From UBA7330 sp965243485 (GTDB lineage Bacteria > Bacteroidota > Bacteroidia > Cytophagales > Cyclobacteriaceae): a stretch of DNA of 64,000 nucleotides. Where the stretch lies: positions 3,658,001 through 3,722,000 of the forward strand of contig CBDEVP010000001.1 of assembly GCA_965243485.1 (NCBI GenBank), written 5' to 3'. The notes below the pieces were generated by a model. That model did not search any database and was not told the origin of the DNA. It saw nothing but the letters and a program-made list of their open reading frames with translations. Positions 1-6,892 of this stretch are shown one piece after another. The first letter of the stretch is position 1. Every line of letters begins with the position of its first letter. The translations under genes and the position numbers were made by a program.

Positions 1-121
1 TATTAATCAATAGTACCTCTTTGATAAAAATATTTGATTTCACTTGTTGATAAACCGCTTCGGGACCTGTGTCGAATGATCGGATTTTTGATTAGCTTCA
101 TCCTTTCTAAAATATGGATGT

Positions 122-997
122 ATGTGCCGGTTCACGTTTTATATGGGTAAGCCTATTGTGTTAAGTTCACTGATCACGGAGCCCAGGCATTCGTTGATCC
201 GTCAGAGTTTTGCAGCCAGAGAACGTGAAGAGCCATTAAATGGTGATGGATTTGGACTGGCATGGTACAATCACCAGTTATCCGTCAACCCTGCTTTATT
301 CAAGTCTGTTTCACCGGCCTGGAGTAACAATAATTTACTGGAGATCTGTCAGCATATTCAGTCCACCTGTATCTTGGCCCATGTCAGAGCTGCTACGCAA
401 AGCCTGATCGTTTCCGAGTCTAATTGTCATCCGTTTAAATGGCAGCAGTACTCGTTTATGCACAATGGGGATGTCGGGGGATTCCAACGTATCAAACGCC
501 CTCTGCTCGCAATGTTGTCCGATGAGGCTTTTAACCAGATCAGGGGAACCACGGACTCGGAGCACTTCTTTGCGCTTTTGGTAGATGAGATCAATCAGTT
601 GGAAGGCCTTAAACCCCATGACCGAATGGCAAGAGGCATGATACATACGATCAGAAAGGTTTGTAGTCTGACGAAAGAATATGCTCCTGAAGCCCATTCA
701 TATCTGAATTTTGTATTTACTGATGGTCATCTAGCCCTTGCCGTGCGGTTTACGACAGACATTGATCATGCTGACTCGCTTTATCTGAATATTGGAAAAA
801 GCTATCATTGTGAAGATGGGGTCTGCTATATGAAAGCACCTGGTGAGAATGAGGAATCTGTCATTGTTAGCTCTGAACCATTGAGCAAAGACCCGGGATG
901 GGAAATGATCCCGGTCAATTCGATGATCCTCGTCAGCAAGGGTCAGATCCTTGACCGGATGGAGATCAAAATGGATGCGGTCTTGAGCACCGGTTGA
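122..997 (+). CDS. Class II glutamine amidotransferase (EgtC/YafJ type)
   Basis: This is a predicted cytosolic N-terminal-nucleophile amidotransferase of 291 residues that would release ammonia from glutamine. The protein starts Met-Cys-Arg-Phe, so Cys2 becomes the nucleophile after Met removal, which fixes the ATG at 122. GDGFGLAWY (41-49), HVRA (87-90), HNGD (114-117) and GTTDSEHFF (142-150) are the usual glutamine-binding motifs of the family. There is no synthetase domain and no ergothioneine-pathway neighbour, so the acceptor substrate is unknown; YafJ-like stand-alone enzymes look the same. The last codons and the stop lie inside a 26-base direct repeat that recurs 1 kb downstream, so the extreme C-terminus may have been changed by insertion of the RAYT unit. 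Confidence 0.88.
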   Translation: MCRFTFYMGKPIVLSSLITEPRHSLIRQSFAAREREEPLNGDGFGLAWYNHQLSVNPALFKSVSPAWSNNNLLEICQHIQSTCILAHVRAATQSLIVSESNCHPFKWQQYSFMHNGDVGGFQRIKRPLLAMLSDEAFNQIRGTTDSEHFFALLVDEINQLEGLKPHDRMARGMIHTIRKVCSLTKEYAPEAHSYLNFVFTDGHLALAVRFTTDIDHADSLYLNIGKSYHCEDGVCYMKAPGENEESVIVSSEPLSKDPGWEMIPVNSMILVSKGQILDRMEIKMDAVLSTG

Positions 998-1010
998 TTT
1001 TCCATTTCCA
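985..1010. repeat. Left copy of 26-base direct repeat flanking the RAYT unit
   Basis: These 26 bases (core ACCGGTTGATTTTCC) recur at 1994-2019 with a single mismatch (C at 988, T at 1997). The copy includes the stop codon of the upstream amidotransferase gene. The two copies enclose the transposase gene and most of the REP palindromes. Confidence 0.85.
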
Positions 1011-1015
1011 TCTTC

Positions 1016-1303
1016 CAGGTCTGTCCCCTCTCTCACAGGCCTGTCCCCTGACAGGCCTCTCTCCCCGACAGATCTAAACAATTAATCTCTCCCCCTCTCC
1101 AAAGTCTGTCCCCAGACAGACCTCTAGCAGGATTGTGATTAAGACCAGCGCATCCCTCCAGGGTTGATCCGCCGCACCTTGCAAATTTGATTCGGTGACA
1201 TATATTCTTTAGAAATAATCCCCCTCCCCAGGTCTTTCCCCTGACAGACCACAGGCTCTTTTGCTGACAGAAGCTAACTGTCTGGCCTGTCGCGGGATAG
1301 ACC
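1016..1303. repeat. Cluster of REP-like palindromes, left of RAYT
   Basis: Four related imperfect palindromes share a core GGYCTGTC - CCCN - GACAGRCC. They lie at 1037-1058 (9-bp perfect stem, loop CCCT), 1104-1121 (7-bp stem, loop CCCA), 1231-1250 (one mismatch) and 1284-1303 (imperfect). Partial units (CTGTCCCC) fill the space between them. Such short hairpins around a RAYT gene are the hallmark of REP/BIME arrays. No gene is seen between 998 and 1326. Confidence 0.8.
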
Positions 1304-1326
1304 ATGGTGCTGTACGTTGTTATATT

Positions 1327-1887
1327 TCAGAAGTAGTCCCGATAATGAGTCAATATTCCAAATTCATCGATACCCGTCTCATAGAAACCTGCAGAAGACC
1401 ATCGATAGTCTTCAGGATAAGTGACCAGGTTCCATTTCTCCTGAAGTGGATTTGTGTGAATATAATCGATCTTTTGCTCAATCTTTTCCCTCGAGTCCAT
1501 CAATATAGCCAAAGGATCTCTTTGCCAGAAACGGTGATTTCGTTCTGGTTTTATTTCAACAAATAAGTGTAATTGTTCGGATTGATTGATTCGAAGATTG
1601 TTCAAAAACCGGCTCCCTGTCCATTTATTAAATGAGGCATGCGGCATTTCTTTCCCGTTCAATTCCAGCATTTCCCAGATAATATGCATGTGATTAGGCA
1701 TAATAACATATGCAAAAATTCTAATTTTATTTTTGTTCTTCAGCCATTGCAACTGGTTGATGATGATAAGTTTAAATTGGTCAGATCTGAGTAACTCGAA
1801 CCAGTTCTTTATGGTGTTGGTCCAAAAATAGACTTCATTCAATTCCATTCTGGAATATCGCAATGGATTGAGGTCCTTAGACTTCAT
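1327..1887 (-). CDS. REP-associated tyrosine transposase (RAYT, Y1 HUH family)
   Basis: A 186-residue single-strand DNA endonuclease/transposase of the IS200/IS605-like Y1 family. The HUH metal-binding motif is MPNHMHII (63-70, His66 and His68), the catalytic tyrosine is Tyr142 in DYIHTNPL, and RWSSAGFY (162-169) is the usual C-terminal block. The length is normal for a RAYT and no frameshift is seen, so the enzyme may be active. RAYTs are domesticated, single-copy relatives of IS200 transposases that act on REP palindromes; here such palindromes lie on both sides, which supports the call. There is no accessory TnpB gene. A full IS200/IS605 transposase is less likely because of the REP context. 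Confidence 0.88.
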   Translation of the reverse strand: MKSKDLNPLRYSRMELNEVYFWTNTIKNWFELLRSDQFKLIIINQLQWLKNKNKIRIFAYVIMPNHMHIIWEMLELNGKEMPHASFNKWTGSRFLNNLRINQSEQLHLFVEIKPERNHRFWQRDPLAILMDSREKIEQKIDYIHTNPLQEKWNLVTYPEDYRWSSAGFYETGIDEFGILTHYRDYF

Positions 1888-1960
1888 TTTAAGTATGGTA
1901 ACAGGATAAATATATACGTTATTTGTAAATAGTTAAAATCATAATATCATATACCTATCT

Positions 1961-2105
1961 GTCTGGCCTGTCAGGGTACAGGCCATGGGACGCGAGTACC
2001 GGTTGATTTTCCATTTCCAGTCCAGGGTCTATGCACCACAAGGGTCTGTCCCCGAAAGACCCCAATGCATAACTTGCCTTTTGGGGACAGGCTATCAGAA
2101 AAGGG
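1961..2105. repeat. REP-like palindromes, right of RAYT
   Basis: The palindrome at 1965-1984 (GGCCTGT / ACAGGCC) is closely related to the one at 1284-1303, and both are preceded by CTGTCT. A second unit at 2042-2062 (GGGTCT / AGACCC) contains the CTGTCCCC core. A half unit in inverted orientation (GGGGACAGGC) lies near 2083-2092. Together with the left cluster they enclose the RAYT gene. Confidence 0.75.
1994..2019. repeat. Right copy of 26-base direct repeat flanking the RAYT unit
   Basis: This is the second copy of the repeat at 985-1010, with one mismatch. Here it is not part of a gene; it lies between two REP palindromes. The duplicated sequence is the 3' end of the amidotransferase gene plus the bases just after it. 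Confidence 0.85.
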
Positions 2106-2149
2106 GAAGGGACAAAACCTTGTGAAGAGATATTTCCAGGTCATAAAAC

Positions 2150-2165
2150 TGGCACACCTTTTGCA
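2150..2165 (+). promoter_or_regulatory. Sigma-54 (RpoN) promoter, -24/-12
   Basis: TGGCAC at 2150-2155, five bases, then TTGCA at 2161-2165 matches the sigma-54 consensus (TGGCAC-N5-TTGCW) at every fixed position. Transcription would begin near 2176. No coding region starts within the next 240 bases; a strong terminator follows at 2286-2317, so the product is probably a small RNA. No activator-binding site was identified. Confidence 0.7.
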
Positions 2166-2175
2166 AAGTATAGCC

Positions 2176-2317
2176 TGAAGCTAACAGTATCGACCATAAG
2201 GGTCGCAACAAACTGAGAGTTTTTTTCATAGTATGGGTTTTTAAGATCCCTCAATGTTAGGTTAGGTTGGTTACAAGAGGGTGAGACGTCCCGGCAGATG
2301 CCGGGACGTTATTTTTT
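2176..2317 (+). ncRNA. Candidate sigma-54-dependent small RNA, about 140 nt
   Basis: The segment is bounded by the sigma-54 promoter and an intrinsic terminator. It contains a small hairpin near 2190 (CGACC-ATAAG-GGTCG), a CCCTC...GAGGG pair enclosing a repetitive GTTAGGTTAGGTTGGTT stretch, and the terminator stem. It has no start-to-stop reading frame of useful length. The GGTTAGGTT-type unpaired stretch could be a seed for base pairing. Function is unknown; evidence is architectural only. Confidence 0.5.
2286..2317 (+). terminator. Strong intrinsic terminator
   Basis: ACGTCCCGGCA (2286-2296) pairs with TGCCGGGACGT (2299-2309), followed by a T-rich run to 2317. It ends the putative small RNA and insulates the downstream barrel gene. 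Confidence 0.85.
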
Positions 2318-2364
2318 ATACCAAACTTTCCTTACACCTCAAATAATTAAATAAATCATCCGTT

Positions 2365-2397
2365 TTTGGTGGTATACAACAAAATATCTTACTTTAT
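2365..2397 (+). promoter_or_regulatory. Probable Bacteroidota promoter of the barrel gene
   Basis: TTTG at 2365-2368 and TACTTTAT at 2390-2397, 21 bases apart, resemble the -33 TTTG / -7 TAnnTTTG promoter of this phylum, with two mismatches in the -7 box. The gene begins 21 bases further on. Confidence 0.4.
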
Positions 2398-2418
2398 TCT
2401 AAACAATAAATAAACAAT

Positions 2419-3033
2419 ATGAAAAGGTACTTAATAACGGGACTAATGATCCTGCTGATGGTTTCAGCTTATGCTCAGGCAAAATTTGAGTTAGGCCTTA
2501 AAGGAGGGCTAAACCTCGCTAATCTATCTACCGATGTGGATGCCTCGTACGATTCGAGAACGGGATATCACCTTGGAGCTTATTCTTTAATTAAGATTGC
2601 CAATATTGGGATTCAGCCTGAATTGCTTTACTCGGCTCAGGGAACAAACTATTCTTTTGCACAGATCAATCAGGATCTTCAATCAGACCTTAAATATATG
2701 CTTGTGCCGGTCATGGTTAAGTTCTATCTGCCACTGGGTCTGAATCTGCAGGCCGGACCCCAGTTTGGGTTCCTCGTTTCTGCGGAAGGTGATGAAGTGA
2801 TGATCAATGGTCAGGAAGTCACGATTAACTCCGGACGGGACATCAGCAATCAATTCAAGAATTCGGATATCAGTGCTTCGCTTGGAGCCGGATGGGATCT
2901 GCCCTTCGGACTGAATATTGCAGCCCGTTATTTGATCGGATTAAATGATATCAGCGAAAGCGATCAGGAAGATGCAAAGAATAGAGTTTTTCAGGTTTCT
3001 GTTGGATTCAGGCTGTTTAAGGTAGGAAAGTAG
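2419..3033 (+). CDS. Small outer-membrane beta-barrel protein (OMP_b-brl_2 type)
   Basis: A 204-residue secreted protein with a clear signal peptide (MKRYLITGLMILLMVSAYAQA), then alternating amphipathic strands typical of the porin-like barrels common in Bacteroidota: FELGLKGGLNLANL near the start, LNLQAGPQFGFLV in the middle and FQVSVGFRLFKVGK at the end, finishing close to the expected aromatic/hydrophobic last strand. The size fits an eight-stranded barrel. No ligand or partner can be inferred. It is monocistronic, between the small RNA terminator and a bidirectional terminator. Confidence 0.8.
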   Translation: MKRYLITGLMILLMVSAYAQAKFELGLKGGLNLANLSTDVDASYDSRTGYHLGAYSLIKIANIGIQPELLYSAQGTNYSFAQINQDLQSDLKYMLVPVMVKFYLPLGLNLQAGPQFGFLVSAEGDEVMINGQEVTINSGRDISNQFKNSDISASLGAGWDLPFGLNIAARYLIGLNDISESDQEDAKNRVFQVSVGFRLFKVGK

Positions 3034-3048
3034 TTATTTATTAATTTG

Positions 3049-3090
3049 TGAATAAAAACCTGTGGAAATACTACAGGTTTTTTTATTCAC
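3049..3090. terminator. Bidirectional terminator between convergent genes
   Basis: AAACCTGT (3056-3063) pairs with ACAGGTTT (3073-3080), and the stem extends outward through GTGAATAA / TTTATTCAC with A-tracts on the left and T-tracts on the right. It can stop transcripts from both the + strand barrel gene and the - strand ASPIC gene, whose stop codon lies inside it. Confidence 0.85.
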
Positions 3091-5258
3091 TTGTCATTTT
3101 CTGTAATTGAAAGAAATTGACAGCAATCGATATCTCTGAGTTTTTGTACAGTGCCTGATCCTGCCCAGAGGATTTTTATTTCTTCAATCTTTTCGGCTTT
3201 TCCCAAACCAATTTCAGCTCTTAATGGGGAAGCGCCAAAGCTTCCGCCGGAATTGATCTCCCGCAATATTCTACGTTTTTTTTCACCTTCTTTGATCGTG
3301 ATCTCTATTCTGCTACCAATCCCCAATCGATTAGATTTTGTCCCTTCTAAATTGATTGTGATCCACATATTACTGTTCTGGTAAGGGTTTTCAAACAGAG
3401 CATTGTAGAAGAAGTCTCCTTCAAATCCACCGCCCATTACCGCATAAATATCCTGGTCTCCATCATTATCAATATCTCCAAATGAAATGGCATGTCCCTT
3501 CTGGAGGTGGCCGAAACCACCTGCGGTCGTCACATCCTGAAAGAAGCTTCCTCCGGAATTTCTAAACATCCTGTTAGGAATCACGGAGGCATAGTCCATG
3601 TCTCCGGTCCCGGCATACAGGTCCAGCCAGCCGTCATTGTCCAGATCACCGAAATTTGCAGCCATGGCAAAAATGATTTTGTTGAGATTCACTTCTGTGC
3701 TAACATTTCTGAACTTCCCATCGCGTGTGTTTTCGAAAAGAGCACCCGTCTGCGCAGTATGTTCTTTTCCAAGTAGTTCCTTTGTGATGTCTCTGGAAAT
3801 ATTTCCAAAAGGGTCATGATTGTATCCTGCGGCAAAAATGTCGAGCCAGCCGTCATTGTTGTAATCCCAGAACCAGGTGGGAAATGTTGGGATGGCTTCA
3901 CCTAATCCGGCCTCGTAAGTGACTTCCTTGAAAACAGGGATTTCACTTTTGTGTGTACCCATGTTTTTAAAAAGCTTGTTGCTGCTCCCTGAGGGGCGTA
4001 GGATTGACAGGTAAATGTCTGTATATTGATCATTGTTGTAATCACCGGAGGTTACTCCTTTGATAAAGTATGCATTACTGGCACTACTTACCCGGATTCC
4101 GGCAGCTTCTGCTACCTCTGTGAAGGTTCCATCCTGATTATTCAGAAATAATTCACATGGATGGATGTTGCCCTCATTGCTTTCATTGCCAATGAACAGA
4201 TCGAGCCAGCCATCATTGTTGAAATCGCTCCATGTGGCGGTCTGGGTAGGGTGGAAAGATAAAAGTCCTGCCTCTATGGTAACATCACTGAAAGTTCCGT
4301 CACCATTGTTTTTGAGCAAAGTATTGGGGTGGGCACCTAATCCTTCAAGCCAGGCTCCCCGCAGGACAAAGATGTCAGGGAAGCTGTCATTATTGTAGTC
4401 AGTCTGAATTAAATTAAGACCGCCGGTATGTCCAACCAGTCCTGATTGCCTGGTGTGATCTTCAAACTTACCCTCTCTGTTATTGACAAAATACCTGATT
4501 TGATGATCAGGAAACCAGCTACTGGTAATGATATCGAGGTATCCATCCATGTTAAAATCCTCCATAATACAACCTCCGGCCAGCTGGTTGACTGCTACAC
4601 CGACTTGCGATGCCACGTCTCTAAAGCGCATTAATGGATATTCTGACTGAAAAAGACTTTCCGGCAGCAACCACTTTTCAGGTACCGCTTTCGGGTATTC
4701 TCCCAAAGTCATATAACTAAGGTTTAACATCCACAAAGCTTCTGTATTATAAGGTTCTCTTTCCAGGATTTCCCTGTAGATTTTTGCTGATCCACGTGAA
4801 CCATCGGTTTGATGATGAATGGCAGTGGAATCAATGGGAATGATGCAAGAAGCAGAGCTGTGGTCATGGATACAATTCTGTAATTCCCCGTGTCTGAAAT
4901 ACGAGATGGCCAGAAACTCATCCAGCGACTCCTCTTCATAACTCTTAAGTCCACTCAAGCCAATGGTAGAATTACTCCGATCAATGAGTTCCCGGAATAG
5001 ATTGATGGCAGCAGTGGTATTTCCCTGATAGAGCAGATTTTTTGCAAGCTCATAATCATAGATGTTCTTCCGGATCGGGTCGGCCTTCTCAGACTCGTTT
5101 TTAAAGAACTCAACTCTTTGAGTACTCGCAAACAGGTTGTCCGGAGTAAAAAAGGTTTCGCCGGCAATTGCTTTAAATATTGCTGAAGTGTCTTTCTCAG
5201 GTATTTCACAGGTGAGAAGTACCGACATAAGGAGAATGGATAATGTTTTCCTAATCAT
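3087..5258 (-). CDS. FG-GAP/VCBS repeat lipoprotein with C-terminal ASPIC/UnbV domain (CRTAC family)
   Basis: A 723-residue surface or periplasmic lipoprotein. I chose the ATG at 5258 (MIRKTLSILLMSVLLTC, lipobox Cys17) rather than the upstream ATG at 5309, because the longer version would overlap a terminator hairpin and hide the signal peptide. Residues about 40-190 look like TPR-type helices (LLYQGNTTAAINLFRELID; EALWMLNLSYMTLGEYPKAV). Then come at least six FG-GAP/VCBS units with calcium-binding-type loops (DYNNDSFPDIF, DFNNDGWLDLF, DLDNDGWLDLY, DIDNDGDQDIY). The C-terminus (LGIGSRIEI...REINSGGSFGASPLRAEIGLGKAEKIEEIKILW) is the ASPIC/UnbV domain. Proteins of this type often follow SusC/SusD pairs in marine Bacteroidota, as here; the ligand is unknown. 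Confidence 0.85.
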   Translation of the reverse strand: MIRKTLSILLMSVLLTCEIPEKDTSAIFKAIAGETFFTPDNLFASTQRVEFFKNESEKADPIRKNIYDYELAKNLLYQGNTTAAINLFRELIDRSNSTIGLSGLKSYEEESLDEFLAISYFRHGELQNCIHDHSSASCIIPIDSTAIHHQTDGSRGSAKIYREILEREPYNTEALWMLNLSYMTLGEYPKAVPEKWLLPESLFQSEYPLMRFRDVASQVGVAVNQLAGGCIMEDFNMDGYLDIITSSWFPDHQIRYFVNNREGKFEDHTRQSGLVGHTGGLNLIQTDYNNDSFPDIFVLRGAWLEGLGAHPNTLLKNNGDGTFSDVTIEAGLLSFHPTQTATWSDFNNDGWLDLFIGNESNEGNIHPCELFLNNQDGTFTEVAEAAGIRVSSASNAYFIKGVTSGDYNNDQYTDIYLSILRPSGSSNKLFKNMGTHKSEIPVFKEVTYEAGLGEAIPTFPTWFWDYNNDGWLDIFAAGYNHDPFGNISRDITKELLGKEHTAQTGALFENTRDGKFRNVSTEVNLNKIIFAMAANFGDLDNDGWLDLYAGTGDMDYASVIPNRMFRNSGGSFFQDVTTAGGFGHLQKGHAISFGDIDNDGDQDIYAVMGGGFEGDFFYNALFENPYQNSNMWITINLEGTKSNRLGIGSRIEITIKEGEKKRRILREINSGGSFGASPLRAEIGLGKAEKIEEIKILWAGSGTVQKLRDIDCCQFLSITENDK

Positions 5259-5296
5259 GTAGAGGAAATTTAAAGACCTGTTTTTACGATAATAGC

Positions 5297-5330
5297 AAAA
5301 AACTCTCACCCGGTTACGAGTGAGAGTTTT
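5297..5330 (-). terminator. Terminator between susD and the ASPIC gene
   Basis: AAAACTCTCAC (5299-5309) pairs with GTGAGAGTTTT (5320-5330), and the minus strand ends in a run of T (complement of 5297-5302). It lies downstream of susD, so the ASPIC gene is expressed either by read-through at a lower level or from its own promoter. Confidence 0.75.
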
Positions 5331-5358
5331 ATTAATTGAAAACTATTTCAATAAAATA

Positions 5359-6873
5359 TTACCAACCAGGATTCTGATCTGAACTTCCAAGTGACCTGTT
5401 GTTATCAAGTTCAACTATAGGAAAGGGCAGAAGATCGTGTTTTGGCTGGAATCGATCTGCCATAGGATCTCCGTTCGGGAAACGGGCGGTATTTGACATA
5501 TAGCCCATTCTTCTCCACCTTCTCAGGTCTCTGTTTCGGATCTGCTCTGAACCAAATTCAACCTGGCGTTCATGCACAATGGCCCGGAATATTTCCTCTT
5601 TTGTGCCTGTGGGGTATTCAGTCGTTGGATAGTTAGGCATATTTACATCAGCTCTGTCCCTTGTTTCATTCAGGTAGTTTACAGCTGTTGCAGGATTATC
5701 AAGTTCGTTCTCAGCTTCGGCCAGCATCAGCAATACATCTGCATACCTGATCACTCGGAAGTTGATATCAGATCTACTGGCATCATTGGGTTGTTTATAC
5801 AACCATGAATACTTTTGCCAGCTTATACTCGGGTTGTTTCCCTGTATCTTAGCTGCTGTGAGTGTATCCTGGCCAAAATTGTAGGTTTCACCAATTTCAT
5901 AGAAGCTATAGCCATAGCGTGGATCACCTGCTTCAAAAGCATTGATAAATGTTGCGGAAGGGATCACGTTTCTCCAGGCTACCGGACTATATTCCTGGCT
6001 TCTGAAAGTGATTTCTGCTACCCCAGTACCGTCGGCAGACCATGCACCGCCTGTACCATGATTTAATGAGAATTGAACTTCAAGTATTGACTCGGAATTA
6101 TTCTCATTTTCAGCTTCAACATTATCCAGCCAACGGTCTACCAGGCTGTATTCATTGGAAGCTACTACTTTGTCAAGTTCAGTTTTGGCCTGAGAATAAT
6201 TACCCCTGTACATGTGAATTTTTCCTTTGAGGGCCTGAGCAGCGCCTTTTGTAGCCCTTCCCAGGTCACCGGCACTATATTCGGATTTCACTGGCAAGTC
6301 CTGCTCAGCAAGGTCAAGATCCGCAAAAATCAGGTTGTAAACTTCAGCTTCAGGTGTTTTGGGTTGGCCTCCCGGTGTGTTTGATGGTTCCGTATATACG
6401 GGAATGTCCCCCCAGAGACTTACCAATTCAAAATAGGCCCATGCTCTCATAAAGTGTGCCTCAGCAATCAAACGGGACCTGAGAGCATCAGATACTCCTT
6501 CCGCGTCGGGTAATTGCTGGATGGCAAAATTTGCTCTTAGAATGATTCGGTACCAACCTCTCCACACATCATTGGTTAATTTATTGGTTGCGTCAAATGT
6601 GTGAAGAAGGACCTGTGCCCTGGAGGTTTCCAATTGTCCACCTCCGGATTGATTGTCATCTGAAAGCAAATCATGCAGGAAGAAATACTCCCGATTGTAC
6701 AGGTTATTTGCCTGTAGACCAGCATAAATCGCATTTACTGAAGAAATGGCTTGTTCTTCAGTCGTAAAGAACACATCCGGTGTCAGGGCATTAGGATTTC
6801 CTACCTCAAGAGAATCATCGCATGCCAGGACTACCGTGAACAGAGTAATGATTAAAAATATATACTTTTTCAT
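5359..6873 (-). CDS. SusD/RagB-family nutrient-binding outer-membrane lipoprotein
   Basis: A 504-residue surface lipoprotein that would form the lid of the SusC channel just upstream. Signal MKKYIFLIITLFTVVLAC with lipobox Cys18; an in-frame ATG four codons earlier (6885) is possible but leaves only 7 bases after susC. SusD hallmarks are AEAHFMRAWAYFELVSLWGDIPVYT in the N-terminal half (TPR scaffold), RYADVLLMLAEAENEL, and the C-terminal EEIFRAIVHERQVEFGSEQIRNRDLRRW. It ends DNNRSLGSSDQNPGW, typical of the family. Co-transcribed with susC and under the FecR/sigma pair upstream. The substrate is not deducible. Confidence 0.93.
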   Translation of the reverse strand: MKKYIFLIITLFTVVLACDDSLEVGNPNALTPDVFFTTEEQAISSVNAIYAGLQANNLYNREYFFLHDLLSDDNQSGGGQLETSRAQVLLHTFDATNKLTNDVWRGWYRIILRANFAIQQLPDAEGVSDALRSRLIAEAHFMRAWAYFELVSLWGDIPVYTEPSNTPGGQPKTPEAEVYNLIFADLDLAEQDLPVKSEYSAGDLGRATKGAAQALKGKIHMYRGNYSQAKTELDKVVASNEYSLVDRWLDNVEAENENNSESILEVQFSLNHGTGGAWSADGTGVAEITFRSQEYSPVAWRNVIPSATFINAFEAGDPRYGYSFYEIGETYNFGQDTLTAAKIQGNNPSISWQKYSWLYKQPNDASRSDINFRVIRYADVLLMLAEAENELDNPATAVNYLNETRDRADVNMPNYPTTEYPTGTKEEIFRAIVHERQVEFGSEQIRNRDLRRWRRMGYMSNTARFPNGDPMADRFQPKHDLLPFPIVELDNNRSLGSSDQNPGW

Positions 6874-6892
6874 ACTTGATATCATTTATGAA

